A stretch of DNA of 6,276 bases, taken from the NCBI GenBank assembly GCA_903835275.1, contig CAILMK010000503.1:1-6276 (forward strand). Reading direction: 5' to 3'. The notes under the pieces are model-generated. The model was not told the origin of the DNA, searched no databases, and was given only the letters and a program-made list of their open reading frames with translations. A program made the position numbers and the translations under genes. Shown piece by piece: positions 5,490 through 6,276 of this stretch (the stretch's first letter is position 1; each line of letters begins with the position of its first letter). Source of the DNA: an uncultured bacterium. GTDB taxonomy: Bacteria; Bacteroidota; Bacteroidia; CAILMK01.

Positions 5490-6276
5490 TTAAATCTTCA
5501 CAAGCTTTCTGAAAATATTTTGCTTGCCGATATTCAGTTTCAGCATATATACTCCGGCCGGAATAGAATATTTTTCCGCATCAAGTGTGAGTGAATAATT
5601 GCCGATCACTTCGTTCGCATTTTGCATCAATACAATTTGTTTTCCGAAAATATCTTCAAGTGAAATAGAAACACGGGAATCCTTCACCAAGGTATACTGA
5701 ATGATTATTTTATCCTTGAAGGGATTAGGATAAATGTTTAATGATGCGTCGGTGCCAACACTATTTTGCAAACCTGTAAACAGCGAAACAATAATGGTGG
5801 AATCCTTTTCCGATGTGCAGGAAAAATCATCATATACTTTCAAAGAAACATTAAAGGTATCTGCATGATTGTACGCGTGAGAAGTCTTGTATGAATATGC
5901 AGAAGAACCATCGCCGAAATTCCAGATATAGTTACTGTATGTGGAATCGTTCGCTGCAAATACATTGCTGTTATGAGAGGAATCAATATTAATGCTCCAT
6001 CCAGCATCCGGAATCGGATAGATAGTAATGGTGAGGAAAGCTGTATCAATACAGCCAGCAGAATTGGTTTCAATTAATCGCAAAATATCTTTGCCAGATG
6101 AAGAATAGCTGATACATGCTGAATCCGTACTTTGCCCATTAATAATTTTACCTTTTGTACTTGACCAATTCCATTTACGTCCTGCGGTATCAATATCCAT
6201 AGAAGAAATAACAGTACCCTTTGGATTTAAACATACCATGGAATCTCCTTTGAAAACAGGTTTTGGGAAAGACCCG
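5490..6276 (-). CDS. Secreted PKD-domain protein with T9SS type A sorting domain, 5' end off window
   Basis: The frame is open to the right edge, giving the last 261 residues of a longer protein; the ATG at 6239 is internal, since in-frame coding sequence (GSFPKPVFKGDS) precedes it. In visible numbering, residues 1-88 form an Ig/PKD-like module (GDSMVC, WNWSSTKG, IETNSAGC, ending TITIYPIPDAG). Residues about 90-164 are a PKD domain with YIWNFGDGS and SHAYNHADTFNVSLKVYD. Residues about 175-261 are a T9SS type A C-terminal sorting domain: LNIYPNPFKDKIIIQY, SLEDIFGKQIVL, IPAGVYMLKL and the terminal RKLVKI. Such domains route proteins across the outer membrane through the type IX system, where they are cleaved or anchored. 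The missing N-terminal part should carry the signal peptide and functional domain, so substrate or activity cannot be told. It converges with yqgE and shares its terminator. Confidence 0.92.
   Translation of the reverse strand, partial: GSFPKPVFKGDSMVCLNPKGTVISSMDIDTAGRKWNWSSTKGKIINGQSTDSACISYSSSGKDILRLIETNSAGCIDTAFLTITIYPIPDAGWSINIDSSHNSNVFAANDSTYSNYIWNFGDGSSAYSYKTSHAYNHADTFNVSLKVYDDFSCTSEKDSTIIVSLFTGLQNSVGTDASLNIYPNPFKDKIIIQYTLVKDSRVSISLEDIFGKQIVLMQNANEVIGNYSLTLDAEKYSIPAGVYMLKLNIGKQNIFRKLVKI

Noticed and set aside
5840..6073. 77-codon minus-strand frame
   Set aside because: Out-of-frame shadow of the PKD/T9SS protein gene, whose frame is clearly the coding one.

Overview
The window looks like chromosomal DNA of a Bacteroidota member, probably in the Chitinophagia/Sphingobacteriia range. 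Four signs point there. Protein sequences carry type IX secretion (T9SS) C-terminal sorting features, PKD-type repeats and WxKxYGG repeats. Several genes have TAnnTTTG promoter boxes, the -7 element of Bacteroidota sigma-ABfr. No Shine-Dalgarno sequences are seen. The DNA is AT-rich with short intergenic gaps. No mobile-element gene, CRISPR array, rRNA or tRNA was found.

Layout, left to right. (1) 1-1344, minus: start and body of a secreted protein with seven tandem ~58-residue WxKxYGG repeats; its C-terminus lies off the left edge. It has its own promoter and a 10-bp inverted repeat near the predicted mRNA 5' end. (2) 1504-2184, minus: a short protein of the 3-hydroxyacyl-CoA dehydrogenase family with an eroded NAD-binding half and substituted catalytic positions. 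(3) 2189-2307: a compact intergenic region holding a near-leaderless promoter for gene 2, a REP-like palindrome and a strong terminator for gene 3. (4) 2329-3231, minus: a putative lipoprotein with an internally duplicated TIDFG module. (5) 3232-3505: divergent intergenic region. (6) 3506-4708, plus: a membrane-anchored or exported protein with propeller-like repeats and no recognised family. (7) 4816-5389, plus: a YqgE/AlgH (UPF0301) gene split by a frameshift near an AAAA run. (8) 5435-5470: a 16-bp-stem bidirectional terminator between convergent genes. (9) 5490-6276, minus: C-terminal part of a large secreted protein with PKD-like domains and a T9SS type A sorting domain.

The genes do not form an obvious operon or pathway. 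Each has its own promoter, terminator or orientation. The shared theme is envelope and secretion: two T9SS-type exported proteins, one lipoprotein and one N-terminally anchored protein. Two soluble proteins (HAD-like and YqgE) are interspersed. I see no convincing new multi-gene system. The points most worth checking are the yqgE frameshift, the catalytically altered HAD-like protein, the duplicated-module lipoprotein and the REP-like element.
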